DNA of 64,000 bases from CAYMZZ01 sp044463125 (GTDB lineage: Bacteria; Bacteroidota; Bacteroidia; Chitinophagales; Chitinophagaceae). Positions 26,759-35,106 of this stretch are shown one piece after another. The position numbers and the translations under genes are program-made. Position 1 is the stretch's first letter. Each line of letters opens with the position of its first letter. The notes under the pieces were generated by a model. It saw nothing but the letters and a program-made list of their open reading frames with translations. It searched no databases and had not been told where the DNA came from. Where the stretch lies: assembly GCA_044463125.1 (NCBI GenBank), contig JBIQMS010000001.1:1-64000 (forward strand). The letters run 5' to 3'.

Positions 26759-28222
26759 TTAGAAGCCTTTCTTTTCTGCCGATTTCAGCGCCGGCAATTT
26801 GAAATCGTCCAATGCGCTTTTTTGTGCGATCAGTTTTTCTATTTCAGGTATAGAGCGGGGAGCGAAATGCGAAAGCAATTCGTAACCATCCTGGGTGACC
26901 AACGCGTCGTCTTCAATGCGCACGGCAATACTCCACCATTTCTTATCGCAATCACTTCCCTCAGGGATATAAATACCTGGCTCAATGGTGATCACCATGT
27001 CTTTTTTCATGGTGCCATAATTGCTGCGATCGTGCACGTCTAAACCAATATGGTGGCCCAGGCCATGGGGGTAGTATTTGCGGTTTTCAGCCTTGTCTTT
27101 GATAATACCCAGTTTCAACAAACCTTCCGCAATCACGTCGCGGGCGGCTTTTTCGGCATCTGCCCATTTGCTGCCATCTTTCAGGGTCTTGAAGGCGGCT
27201 TCCTGCGCGTCGTAAACCAGTTGGTAAATGATTTTTTCTTCGTTGCTAAACTTCCCGTTGGCAGGAATAGTACGGGTAACATCAGCCGTGTATCCATGAT
27301 ACTCGGCACCCACGTCCATTAGCAATAAATTGTTGCCGATTTTGGTTTTGCTATTCTCGGTGTAGTGCAGCACACAACCGTTTTCCCCAGCGCCAATAAT
27401 GGAGCCATATCCTATGCCCTCAGCGCCGTACTTCTTGTGTACATATTCGTGCAAGCCCTGAATTTCCAGTTCGCTCATATCGGGTTTTATCACTTTCATC
27501 ACCTCATTCTGTCCCTGGCAGGAGATCTCCACTGCTTTACGCAGCAGGGCCAGCTCTTCCTGGGTTTTTATTTCACGCAAAGTGGCGGTAAGGCGACGAT
27601 AAGCCTGATTATCATAACGGCTATCTTTTGCGGTAGCGTCGCTAATCCCGGCTTTGGACTTAAACTGTGTCATCAAATCAAATAGATCCGCCTTATCACG
27701 GGGGTTGTCGGCAACATCATCAGCCAGACGGTCAAAAATTATCTTATCGAACTTGCTGAAGTCGATGGCAAAATCCTTAAAGGCTTCCCCATTCAATGCC
27801 ATGGGAATTCCCAGTTTTTCCTGTACACCTTCAGTACCGAGGCGGCGACCGGTCCACTGCTCAGCCTGCGCATTTCTTTTTTGCACAAACAATACTTCTT
27901 TATAGCTGTTACCTTCAGCATCTTTCTGCGCCTCTTTAAAGATCAGCAGCATGCTATGGGGTTCCTTGTAGCCACTGAAATAATACATATCGGGGTTCTG
28001 ATGGTAATTATAGTCCACATCGTTGGAGAAGTTGCGGACGGGATAAGCGAATACCACCGCTACGGAATTATCGGGCATGATGGCGCGCAACGCCTCGCGG
28101 CGGCCCGCGTGAAATTCTTTGGATAAGTAATCCTGCGGCAAATCGGCTTGCGCCTGCAGCAGATCAGAAAGGCCCAGCAGGGCAGTCATCAGCAAAAGTG
28201 AACGGACAATTTTCCTGTGCAT
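26759..28222 (-). CDS. Exported Xaa-Pro aminopeptidase (M24B)
   Basis: 487 residues from MHRKIVRSLLLMTALL at 28222, giving a signal peptide ending LLQAQ; the upstream extension is rejected. An N-terminal creatinase-like domain (~30-200) precedes the pita-bread catalytic domain. Metal ligands are visible in LLMDVGAEYHGYTADVTRT (both Asp), HGLGHHIGLDVHD (His), ITIEPGIYIPE (Glu) and VRIEDDALV (Glu). It removes N-terminal residues preceding proline and should act in the periplasm. It is a typical Bacteroidota relative of PepP. An inverted pair GTGATTGG/CCAATCAC flanks the promoter region near 28230-28265. Confidence 0.92.
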   Translation of the reverse strand: MHRKIVRSLLLMTALLGLSDLLQAQADLPQDYLSKEFHAGRREALRAIMPDNSVAVVFAYPVRNFSNDVDYNYHQNPDMYYFSGYKEPHSMLLIFKEAQKDAEGNSYKEVLFVQKRNAQAEQWTGRRLGTEGVQEKLGIPMALNGEAFKDFAIDFSKFDKIIFDRLADDVADNPRDKADLFDLMTQFKSKAGISDATAKDSRYDNQAYRRLTATLREIKTQEELALLRKAVEISCQGQNEVMKVIKPDMSELEIQGLHEYVHKKYGAEGIGYGSIIGAGENGCVLHYTENSKTKIGNNLLLMDVGAEYHGYTADVTRTIPANGKFSNEEKIIYQLVYDAQEAAFKTLKDGSKWADAEKAARDVIAEGLLKLGIIKDKAENRKYYPHGLGHHIGLDVHDRSNYGTMKKDMVITIEPGIYIPEGSDCDKKWWSIAVRIEDDALVTQDGYELLSHFAPRSIPEIEKLIAQKSALDDFKLPALKSAEKKGF

Positions 28223-28299
28223 AAAAAAGTGATTGGTTGCACTAAAAATAGCGCATTCCAATCACCCCGCCATCAAAATTCCATGAGTGGCGCCGAGGA

Positions 28300-28569
28300 T
28301 CATTCATCATCATCCTCTTCCTCTTCGTAAACGTCCTCGCTGCTATAATGTTCTTCCCAGGCTTTCACTGCCTCATCACTCAGGCATTCAATGATGTCGG
28401 CAATCCCGTCGCGCTTCAGTTTCCATTCAGTTTGCGTAGGGTCGTCAAAGCGTTGAATAAACAGGCAATGGTCAGTTTCCACCGCCACCTTGATCAGGGA
28501 AATGGGTGAATCCGCTTTCTCCCGAACCAGGTAATAACAGCCGTTTTCCAGCAAATCATACGTGTACAT
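28300..28569 (-). CDS. Hypothetical small acidic protein
   Basis: 89 residues with a very acidic tail (EEEEDDDE). It has no signal peptide or membrane span. The start is supported by a GGAGGAG Shine-Dalgarno two bases before the ATG, unusually clear for this genome. The core (SLIKVAVETDHCLFIQRFDDPTQTEWK) looks like a small beta-rich cytosolic fold. I do not recognise a family. It lies upstream of the aminopeptidase gene on the same strand. Confidence 0.65.
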   Translation of the reverse strand: MYTYDLLENGCYYLVREKADSPISLIKVAVETDHCLFIQRFDDPTQTEWKLKRDGIADIIECLSDEAVKAWEEHYSSEDVYEEEEDDDE

Positions 28570-28715
28570 AACTCCTCCCGGTTTTAATTCAGTTAATCTT
28601 TCTTCACAGGCAATCCTGCTTTGGAAATGGGCCAGTAAGTAGAATAGAACGGGTTAATTCTCCGCAGTGGTATTGGGCTGAATCGGGTGGGTTAGTGAAG
28701 AATTCAAAATTAAGA

Positions 28716-28740
28716 AAAGCCCCATGATTGCGGCTTTAAT
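28716..28740 (-). terminator. Possible terminator downstream of the MscS gene
   Basis: AAAGCC and GGCTTT pair around a 10-base loop, with TTTTCTTAATTTT following on the minus strand and AATTTTTG on the plus strand. It lies about 290 bases after the MscS stop. Confidence 0.4.
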
Positions 28741-28799
28741 TTTTGAAATTTTTTTATACATTGACATTCAGGCATTTAGACTGCAAGAGTAAAGCGGGG

Positions 28800-29040
28800 G
28801 AAACGTACTACGTATTACGTTTCATAGGGTTGAAGCTTTAATTTTCATAAGGATAAATTGCAAGAAATAGCTGAATATGATTTTAATTAATCTGCGAAAA
28901 TCTGAGCCAAAATCTGCGCAGATCTGCGTGAAAAGGGTTCTGCACTTTGAACCGATTTCCATTAAGAAAGCATTTTCCCGAATATGCACGCAGATTTTAA
29001 AGCAAACGTAAAACGTAATACGTATTACGTACTACGTATC
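28800..29040. repeat. Nested intergenic element: ACGTANTACGT outer arms around an ATCTGCG core
   Basis: The outer arms are AAACGTACTACGTATTACGT at 28801-28820 and the complementary-type words at 29004-29040, including an 18-base perfect palindrome at 29013-29030. Between them 28885-29000 holds an inverted core built on ATCTGCG words. The same core, diverged, occurs at 54746-54870 inside different outer arms. The right arm runs into the 3' end of the MscS gene and supplies its TAG stop. The rest of the 462-base gap (28570-28799) holds only a weak hairpin. Confidence 0.75.
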
Positions 29041-30078
29041 TTTTGCTATAAACAATTTCTGCGTTGGATACGCAAATTCAATTCCTGCTTTTTCAAATTC
29101 CTCATAAATTCCCAGGCATATTTGCTGATGCAAGTCCATGTACACCATATAATCGGGCGATTCCACATAATAGACGATCTCGAAGTTCAGGCTGAAGTCG
29201 CCAAAAGCCATGAAATGGGTTCGATCGAATGTAGCGCCTTCTATTGGGTCTACAATGTTCTTAACAATATCGGGAACTTTCTTTAGTTTTTCAGATCCGG
29301 TTTCATAGAGTACGCCCACGGTGAAGACGATCCGTCTCCGTTCCATTCGTTTGAAGTTTTGCACTCTTGAATTGGTAAGGTCTGTATTGGATACCACGAG
29401 CTGCTCACCATTTAGCGTACGAATGCGTGTGGTTTTGATCCCTACATAGTCCACCACACCCGACTGGCTGCCGATCACGATAAAGTCACCTGTTTCAAAA
29501 GGCTTGTCGAAAAAGATAACCAGGTAGCTGAACAAATCGCCCAGGATGGTTTGGGCTGCCAGGGCGATGGCGATACCGCCGATACCCAAACCAGCTACTA
29601 TGGTGGTAATATCATATCCGAGATTATCGACCAGAAAAACAATACCGATGATCCAGAGCAGAACTTTTACAATCAGCAGAATACCCCTTGCTTGTTTGGC
29701 CTGCGCTTCATTTTGGTTTCCGGTAAACTTTTCAAACGCATAGCTGATTACATCGGTAATGATGCGGATGATAAAGAATACGGTAACGACCAGGATGGCC
29801 ACATGCATAATCCTTCCTACTTTGGCAGGTATGTGCAGGTATTGCAAACCGGCAAATACCGAGCCGATATACAGCATGGGCATTACCGAGCGCTTGAAGA
29901 CCCGGATCACAAAATCATCAAAAGTATTGCTGGTTTTGCTGGCCCATGCTTTTAAACGTTGCAACACAATGGTGCGAACGATGCGCAAGACCAGCATTGA
30001 AGCGATAATGATGCCTAAACATATTGCCCAGTCACGAACAGTATTTCCTAAAAACGATTGATCCCAGAATTGATCCAT
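29032..30078 (-). CDS. MscS-family mechanosensitive ion channel
   Basis: 348 residues. N-terminal membrane helices lie at about 15-35, 63-85, 95-112 and 135-195. The pore-lining helix region reads VAGLGIGGIAIALAAQTILGDLFSYLVIFFDKPFETGDFI, the strongest MscS signature, with its Gly/Ala pattern. The soluble beta domain and C-terminal cage follow. It opens under membrane tension to release solutes on hypo-osmotic shock. The last codon and stop (ACG TAG) are within the ACGTA-type repeat, so the native C-terminus may have been altered when the repeat arrived. Confidence 0.92.
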   Translation of the reverse strand: MDQFWDQSFLGNTVRDWAICLGIIIASMLVLRIVRTIVLQRLKAWASKTSNTFDDFVIRVFKRSVMPMLYIGSVFAGLQYLHIPAKVGRIMHVAILVVTVFFIIRIITDVISYAFEKFTGNQNEAQAKQARGILLIVKVLLWIIGIVFLVDNLGYDITTIVAGLGIGGIAIALAAQTILGDLFSYLVIFFDKPFETGDFIVIGSQSGVVDYVGIKTTRIRTLNGEQLVVSNTDLTNSRVQNFKRMERRRIVFTVGVLYETGSEKLKKVPDIVKNIVDPIEGATFDRTHFMAFGDFSLNFEIVYYVESPDYMVYMDLHQQICLGIYEEFEKAGIEFAYPTQKLFIAKDT

Positions 30079-30158
30079 AATGGTAGCTGATTAATTCAAT
30101 GATGTACAAAGGTCTGCAAAAAACCTTATTCTAACATTAGCCGGAGATTAAAACCATA

Positions 30159-31541
30159 TTAGCCCGGTCTGGCAATCGGCAGACTGATGGTGAATAGGGT
30201 TCCCTTATTGAGCTGGGACTGTACATCAATACTGCCCTTATGTAGTTTGATGATTCGATTGGCGAGTGAGAGCCCCAGGCCAAATCCCTTTATATTGCTG
30301 GTATCGGGGATCCGATAAAATGGTTGAAAAATATTCTCCAGTTCTTTTTCTTCCATCCCAATTCCCTTATCCTCCACTTTCACGATCAATTGCCGGGATG
30401 TGATTGCGAGGCTCACGCGGGTGTGATGATCAGTGGAATATTTGCAACCATTGGAAACGATATTCTTGATGGCGGAAAATAGCAATTCCTCGTTGCCGAA
30501 CACCAGCAATTTCTCCTCCTCTTCCGGCAGTTCATCGAAGGAAAGGGATACGCTATACGACTTGTCGAGCTTTTGCATTTCTGCGGGCAGCCGCATCAGG
30601 ATTTCGTCGACCCTTACGAGATCAATATTGAGCCCACCTGCATTGCCCGAGGCCGTGGCAAACTTCAGCAAGGTTTGCACCAACCGGTTCATATGATGCA
30701 CATCCTGCAAGACGGATTCCATCACACGACGGTATTCCTCATCCGACCGATGCCGTTGCAGGGATACTTCCAGTTGGCTGGAAATAAGGGTAAGCGGGGT
30801 CGATAATTCGTGCGAAGCGTTGGAAATAAAACGACGTTGCAGTTCAAAACTTTCCTTCAGGCGGTCGAGTAGGGCATTCAGGGTCATCGACAATTCATAC
30901 CACTCATCTTTGCTCTTCCCGGTTTGAATGCGACGATCGAGATTATAAGCTGAAATGTCCGTAACCTCGTTGGTGATTTTTCGAATAGGAGACAATATGC
31001 GTTGGCTAAATAGCCAGCCAACCGCAAAAGCGATCAGTGTTCCACCCAGGAAACTAACGGTGAGGATCAATTTCAGTTGTTCAAGGGTAGCCAGCCCATC
31101 TTCATCCTCTGCAGCGGATATCACTACCAGCCCGTCAGGCTGCTCCCGGTCATGATAGCCCACCACTTCCTTATTTCCTTCTGCGAAATAAAGAATACCC
31201 GCATCGCGTATATCATCCAGTAATTGCGTTGTAACAAGGATACTGTCCTCAGAATTCTCCCGGTAATTGTACACCCTTCTGTTCCCTGCATTAAATACCT
31301 GTACACTCTTGTTGGTCAGCGAAAGGGCGGTGGAGGAATCAATGCGGCGCAGGAGTTCACGATTAAAAATCTCGTCCTGGGTAATCAGCCTTTCCATAGT
31401 AAGGGCACGATTGCTCAGGCGCTTGCGGATGGTATTCAGCCGGCTGTTTTCAGAGAAATAATAGATGGCCAGGCACACAATGCCGAGGATCAGGAAGACC
31501 GCCAGCGTAAACAAAAATGTTATCCGCAGTCGTATCGGCAT
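30159..31541 (-). CDS. Sensor histidine kinase (two-component system)
   Basis: 460 residues. A transmembrane helix lies at about 8-28 and a second at about 163-185, enclosing a ~130-residue periplasmic sensor. A HAMP domain follows (SQRILSPIRKITNEVTDISAYNL). HisKA has the phospho-acceptor in ISNASHELSTPLTL. HATPase shows NIVSNGCKYS (N box), VEDKGIGM (G1) and FGLGLSLANRI (G2). The response-regulator gene ends 3 bases upstream of this start on the same strand, so they are a cognate pair. The periplasmic ligand is not predictable. The architecture is like the CusS/QseC class. Confidence 0.93.
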   Translation of the reverse strand: MPIRLRITFLFTLAVFLILGIVCLAIYYFSENSRLNTIRKRLSNRALTMERLITQDEIFNRELLRRIDSSTALSLTNKSVQVFNAGNRRVYNYRENSEDSILVTTQLLDDIRDAGILYFAEGNKEVVGYHDREQPDGLVVISAAEDEDGLATLEQLKLILTVSFLGGTLIAFAVGWLFSQRILSPIRKITNEVTDISAYNLDRRIQTGKSKDEWYELSMTLNALLDRLKESFELQRRFISNASHELSTPLTLISSQLEVSLQRHRSDEEYRRVMESVLQDVHHMNRLVQTLLKFATASGNAGGLNIDLVRVDEILMRLPAEMQKLDKSYSVSLSFDELPEEEEKLLVFGNEELLFSAIKNIVSNGCKYSTDHHTRVSLAITSRQLIVKVEDKGIGMEEKELENIFQPFYRIPDTSNIKGFGLGLSLANRIIKLHKGSIDVQSQLNKGTLFTISLPIARPG

Positions 31542-31544
31542 GGT

Positions 31545-32234
31545 TTACAATTCTTTTAGCATATAACCCATCCCCACCTGGGTATGGATCAGCTTATCCT
31601 CAAATGGCTTATCTACCTTATTGCGTACGTAGTTGATATATACATCAATGATATTGGTATTGGTATCAAAATCCACATCCCACACATTAATGGCGATATC
31701 GGCGCGGGATACCACGCGGTTCTTATTTCGCATCAGGTATTCCAGTAATTGAAATTCCTTGGCCGTAAGGCTGATGGGCTGATCGTTGCGATGCACTTCC
31801 TTGGTGTCGAGGTTCATGACCAGGTCGCCGGCACGGAGCAGGTTACCCATCGGTATGTTGGAGTCAGTTGTTCTGCGCAACAATACCCTGATCTTCATCA
31901 ATAGTTCCCTGAACTCAAAGGGCTTGATGATATAGTCATCGGCGCCTGCATCATATCCTTCAATCTTATCATCAAGCGTACTCAACGCGGTAAGCATGAT
32001 GATGGGTATTTGTGCATTGGCGGCACGTACCAGTTTGCAAAGTTCAAATCCATTGAGCCCGGGCAGGTTGATGTCGAGTACCACTACACTAAATTCCCCG
32101 TTCTGAAACATACGCCAACCGATCTGGCCATCATAAGCTACCGATACTTCATAGCCATTCTCTTCGAGCCCAAAGCGAAGTGTATCGGCAATCCGGGGTT
32201 CATCTTCCACTAACAATATGCGGATATCGTCCAT
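31545..32234 (-). CDS. OmpR/PhoB-type response regulator
   Basis: 229 residues from MDDIRILLVEDEPRI at 32234; an upstream in-frame start adds nine residues without homology. The receiver domain has the acidic pocket VEDEP, the phospho-acceptor Asp in VVLDINLPGLNG and the Lys in IIKPFEF. The winged-helix DNA-binding domain is in the C-terminal ~100 residues (LTAKEFQLLEYLMRNKNRVVSR, NIIDVYINYVRNKVD). It is partner to the kinase encoded 3 bases downstream. Confidence 0.94.
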   Translation of the reverse strand: MDDIRILLVEDEPRIADTLRFGLEENGYEVSVAYDGQIGWRMFQNGEFSVVVLDINLPGLNGFELCKLVRAANAQIPIIMLTALSTLDDKIEGYDAGADDYIIKPFEFRELLMKIRVLLRRTTDSNIPMGNLLRAGDLVMNLDTKEVHRNDQPISLTAKEFQLLEYLMRNKNRVVSRADIAINVWDVDFDTNTNIIDVYINYVRNKVDKPFEDKLIHTQVGMGYMLKEL

Positions 32235-32388
32235 AAACAAGCGGTTAATCGAAAGCGCCAAGATACGCCTTTTTGATACGATGAGATAGTAGCCTTACCA
32301 ATCGCCATTTTTCTATTCTCTGTTTATTCTAATTGCTTTTTAATTCCTGATTAATCGGCAGCTAAGTAAGCCTGTTCATATTTACGTT

Positions 32389-33246
32389 ATGTCAAACCGC
32401 TTTCAAAATATCCTGGTCCCGGTCGATTTCAGTGCCAATACAGAATTGGCTATTGCAAAAGCCCTGGCGATCGGGCAGGGGGATATTGGTGCCTTGCATC
32501 TATTTCATGTGCAACGCATCGTTCATCCCGGGTTCATGCACTACCTGCAATATTATATTACGGGTTACAGTCGGCGGCAAATGAATGAAGACCGGGAGAA
32601 AGTGATGGACAGCCTGGATAGTATTCGGAGAAAAATCATGCAGCAGCATCCGGAAATTCCTGTTTATACCAGCGCCAGTTTTGGCGACCCGGTAGAGGAA
32701 GCCATTATCCGGAAAGCGAGCAGGCTGAAATCTGATTTGATCATTGTGGGTAAGAAATCCCACCATTCCATATTTCCTTTTTTGAATACTGTAGTGCCCA
32801 GCCGCCTGGCCAGTCGCTCAGGCCGGCCAGTGCTTACGGCCAAACCCGGATCACTGCACCAGGAAATAAAAACGGTAGTGATTCCCATAGGTGGCCGGTC
32901 TCCAGAGCGCAAACTTGAAGTGCTGGAAGCCCTTCGAAAAAAATCGAAGTTGCAGGTTCGGCTGGTCACATTTGAGCAGGGCGAAAAAAATATTGCGGTC
33001 ACCCAGCAGGCCCTTTTTCAGGCCATTCGACGTCTGAAGACCCATCAAACCATACCAGTTGACTACGAAGTGCTGGCAGGTACCAATCGCGCACGCAGCC
33101 TGTTGAAATATTGTAATAAAGTGGGAGCCGATGTACTGATTGTGCATCCCGATTCGGAAACCAGAATCAGCAACTGGAGCAATCGACATATATCGGATTT
33201 ATTACCCGCCGACTCGAAGACGAGCGTGTTGGCGGTGAGCAGCTAG
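32389..33246 (+). CDS. Universal stress protein (tandem UspA)
   Basis: 285 residues comprising two UspA-like halves. The first half has NILVPVDFSANTELAIAKAL and the ATP-loop region SDLIIVGKKSHHSIFPFLNT, ending PVLTAKPG. The second half (~160-285) is more diverged and keeps GADVLIVHPDS and a TSVLAVSS end. It is a cytosolic stress protein of unspecified role. It is divergent from the response-regulator gene, so the two may share control. A repeat element starts three bases after its stop. Confidence 0.9.
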   Translation: MSNRFQNILVPVDFSANTELAIAKALAIGQGDIGALHLFHVQRIVHPGFMHYLQYYITGYSRRQMNEDREKVMDSLDSIRRKIMQQHPEIPVYTSASFGDPVEEAIIRKASRLKSDLIIVGKKSHHSIFPFLNTVVPSRLASRSGRPVLTAKPGSLHQEIKTVVIPIGGRSPERKLEVLEALRKKSKLQVRLVTFEQGEKNIAVTQQALFQAIRRLKTHQTIPVDYEVLAGTNRARSLLKYCNKVGADVLIVHPDSETRISNWSNRHISDLLPADSKTSVLAVSS

Positions 33247-33248
33247 TT

Positions 33249-33316
33249 GAGTTTAAAGTTTAGGGTTTAAAGTTTAAACGTTAAACCCCAAACTTTAAAC
33301 TCTAAACATTAAACCC
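33249..33316. repeat. Word-repeat inverted element (TTTAGGGTTTAAAG words)
   Basis: A perfect 13-bp inverted pair GAGTTTAAAGTTT (33249-33261) and AAACTTTAAACTC (33290-33302) surrounds TAGGGTTTAAAG and TTAAACCCC words. It lies between two co-directional genes, starting 2 bases after the uspA stop. It is the only one of the large elements between two plus-strand genes. Confidence 0.7.
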
Positions 33317-33348
33317 GAAAAGCAATCATTTAAAAACAACGACACCTT

Positions 33349-35037
33349 ATGACCAACAAGCTATCATTGATTTTATGTGGATTATTCCTGGCCGGCACTA
33401 TGCATGCCCAGGATGTAGAGGCCGGGAAGCAATTATTGTATAATGAGCGCTATGCCGGCGCTGAAGCTTATTTTCATAACCTTTTACAGAAGGACCCGGA
33501 GAATGAAGATGCCTGGTTGGCGCTAACGGAAGCTTATATTCAGCAGGGTGAAGCCCGGCAGGCTTTGGATAGCCTCGACAAAGCCCCTGAAGATGCCAAG
33601 GAAGAATGGAGCTGGATGCTCGCGAAAGCAGGTGCGCTGATGGCTACCAAAAAGATGGCGGAAGCGAATGAAATATTTGAATCGGCTATCAGCAAAACCA
33701 AAAGCAAGAATGCTGAAGTGTTGGCCACTATCGCGAAATGGCATGTTTTACTCGACAATGGTAATCCTGATTATGCGCTGGAGTTGTTGGAAAAAGCCCT
33801 GAAAAGAAGTCGTAAGAATCCGGAAATAAATTATTTACAGGGATTGGCATATAGAAATAAGGTGATGGGTACAGAAGCCTACCAGGCTTTTCGTGAAGCC
33901 ATTAATAAAGATGAGGACTTTGCACCCGCCTATTATGAGCTGGGTCGAATATTCCTGACGCAAAAAAATGCGGATGTATATACGGACTATTTCCAAAAGG
34001 CAATCAAGGCCGATCCCTCATTTGCACCGGCACATTATCGACTCTATGTGCATTACCAGGCCACTCAGCCCGAAAAAGCGAAAATGCACTTTATGCATTT
34101 TCGCAATAATGCAGACAAAAATATCCAGCAGGAATATGATTACACCGATTTGCTTTATCTCAACAAGCAATACGATTCGGCTATTGCAAGAGCGCAGCAA
34201 TTGATCACCCGGCAGGGAGAGCAGGTAAAGCCCCGCCTGTATAAATTGATTAGTTACGCGAAGCAGGGTTTGGAGGATACAGCATCTGCCATCGCGCACA
34301 TGCAGCTGTATTTTAAAAATGAGGCCGACAGTAACCTGCTGGTTAAGGATTTTGAAACCATGGGTCTTTTATTCGCGACAGAAGAGGATAAGATTGATTC
34401 GGCCATGCATTATATGGCCATTGCGGCTGAGCGTACCGATGACAGTACAGATTTTCGTAATTATTATCAAACCCTGGCAGCATGGGCAAAACAAAAAGCG
34501 GACCCTTCCGAAGAAGCATTATGGTTGGGGAAATATTACCTCTCTGATCCGGGAGCCAGCAACGTGACGCTTTTTAACTGGGGCCTCGCAGCATTTAAAG
34601 CGGAGGATTATTTACAGGCTGATACAGTCTTCGCGCTTTATGCCGAAAAATATCCCGAACAGGGTTATGGCTACTACTGGCGGGCCAGGGCCAATGCTGC
34701 TATCGACACCGCCATGGAATGGGGCCTCGCCATCCCGCATTATCAATCCCTGATCAATTTGCTCGACAAACCTCTCGACTCGCTGAGTGCTGGCGATAAA
34801 AAATGGTTGTCGGAATCCTATATGTACCTGGCCAGCTATGAAGTGAATACAAATAAAGACTATGATGCAGCCATTGATTGGTTCACCAAACTTTTGGAAG
34901 TAGATCCGGCTAACGAAACTGCCAGTCAGTATATCAAATTACTTGAAGAGAATATCAAAGCCAGCCAGGCTACAGGCACGGAAAACAAATCGGGAGCAGC
35001 GGAAGAAGAGGCCCCTGAAGGAGCCAGCCGGGAGTGA
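33349..35037 (+). CDS. Exported tetratricopeptide-repeat protein
   Basis: 562 residues with a signal peptide (KLSLILCGLFLAGTMHAQ). At least eight TPR units are visible, e.g. AEAYFHNLLQKDPENEDAW, ALELLEKALKRSRKNPEIN, AYQAFREAINKDEDFAPAY and a final AIDWFTKLLEVDPANETA. The acidic Ala/Glu-rich C-terminus (AEEEAPEGASRE) is probably disordered. Such proteins act as protein-binding scaffolds in the periplasm. The partner is unknown. It follows the uspA gene with a repeat element between them, and a hairpin follows the stop. Confidence 0.85.
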   Translation: MTNKLSLILCGLFLAGTMHAQDVEAGKQLLYNERYAGAEAYFHNLLQKDPENEDAWLALTEAYIQQGEARQALDSLDKAPEDAKEEWSWMLAKAGALMATKKMAEANEIFESAISKTKSKNAEVLATIAKWHVLLDNGNPDYALELLEKALKRSRKNPEINYLQGLAYRNKVMGTEAYQAFREAINKDEDFAPAYYELGRIFLTQKNADVYTDYFQKAIKADPSFAPAHYRLYVHYQATQPEKAKMHFMHFRNNADKNIQQEYDYTDLLYLNKQYDSAIARAQQLITRQGEQVKPRLYKLISYAKQGLEDTASAIAHMQLYFKNEADSNLLVKDFETMGLLFATEEDKIDSAMHYMAIAAERTDDSTDFRNYYQTLAAWAKQKADPSEEALWLGKYYLSDPGASNVTLFNWGLAAFKAEDYLQADTVFALYAEKYPEQGYGYYWRARANAAIDTAMEWGLAIPHYQSLINLLDKPLDSLSAGDKKWLSESYMYLASYEVNTNKDYDAAIDWFTKLLEVDPANETASQYIKLLEENIKASQATGTENKSGAAEEEAPEGASRE

Positions 35038-35047
35038 TGAACAGGCT

Positions 35048-35092
35048 ATTCATATGTCCTTCCATAGATTTGGAGGGACATATGAATTTCAA
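35048..35092 (+). terminator. Hairpin terminator after the TPR gene
   Basis: The stem ATTCATATGTCCTTCC (35048-35063) pairs with GGAGGGACATATGAAT (35072-35087), one G-U pair, with loop ATAGATTT and a short T-run after it. Confidence 0.65.
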
Positions 35093-35106
35093 AGAAGCCC
35101 AATTAC

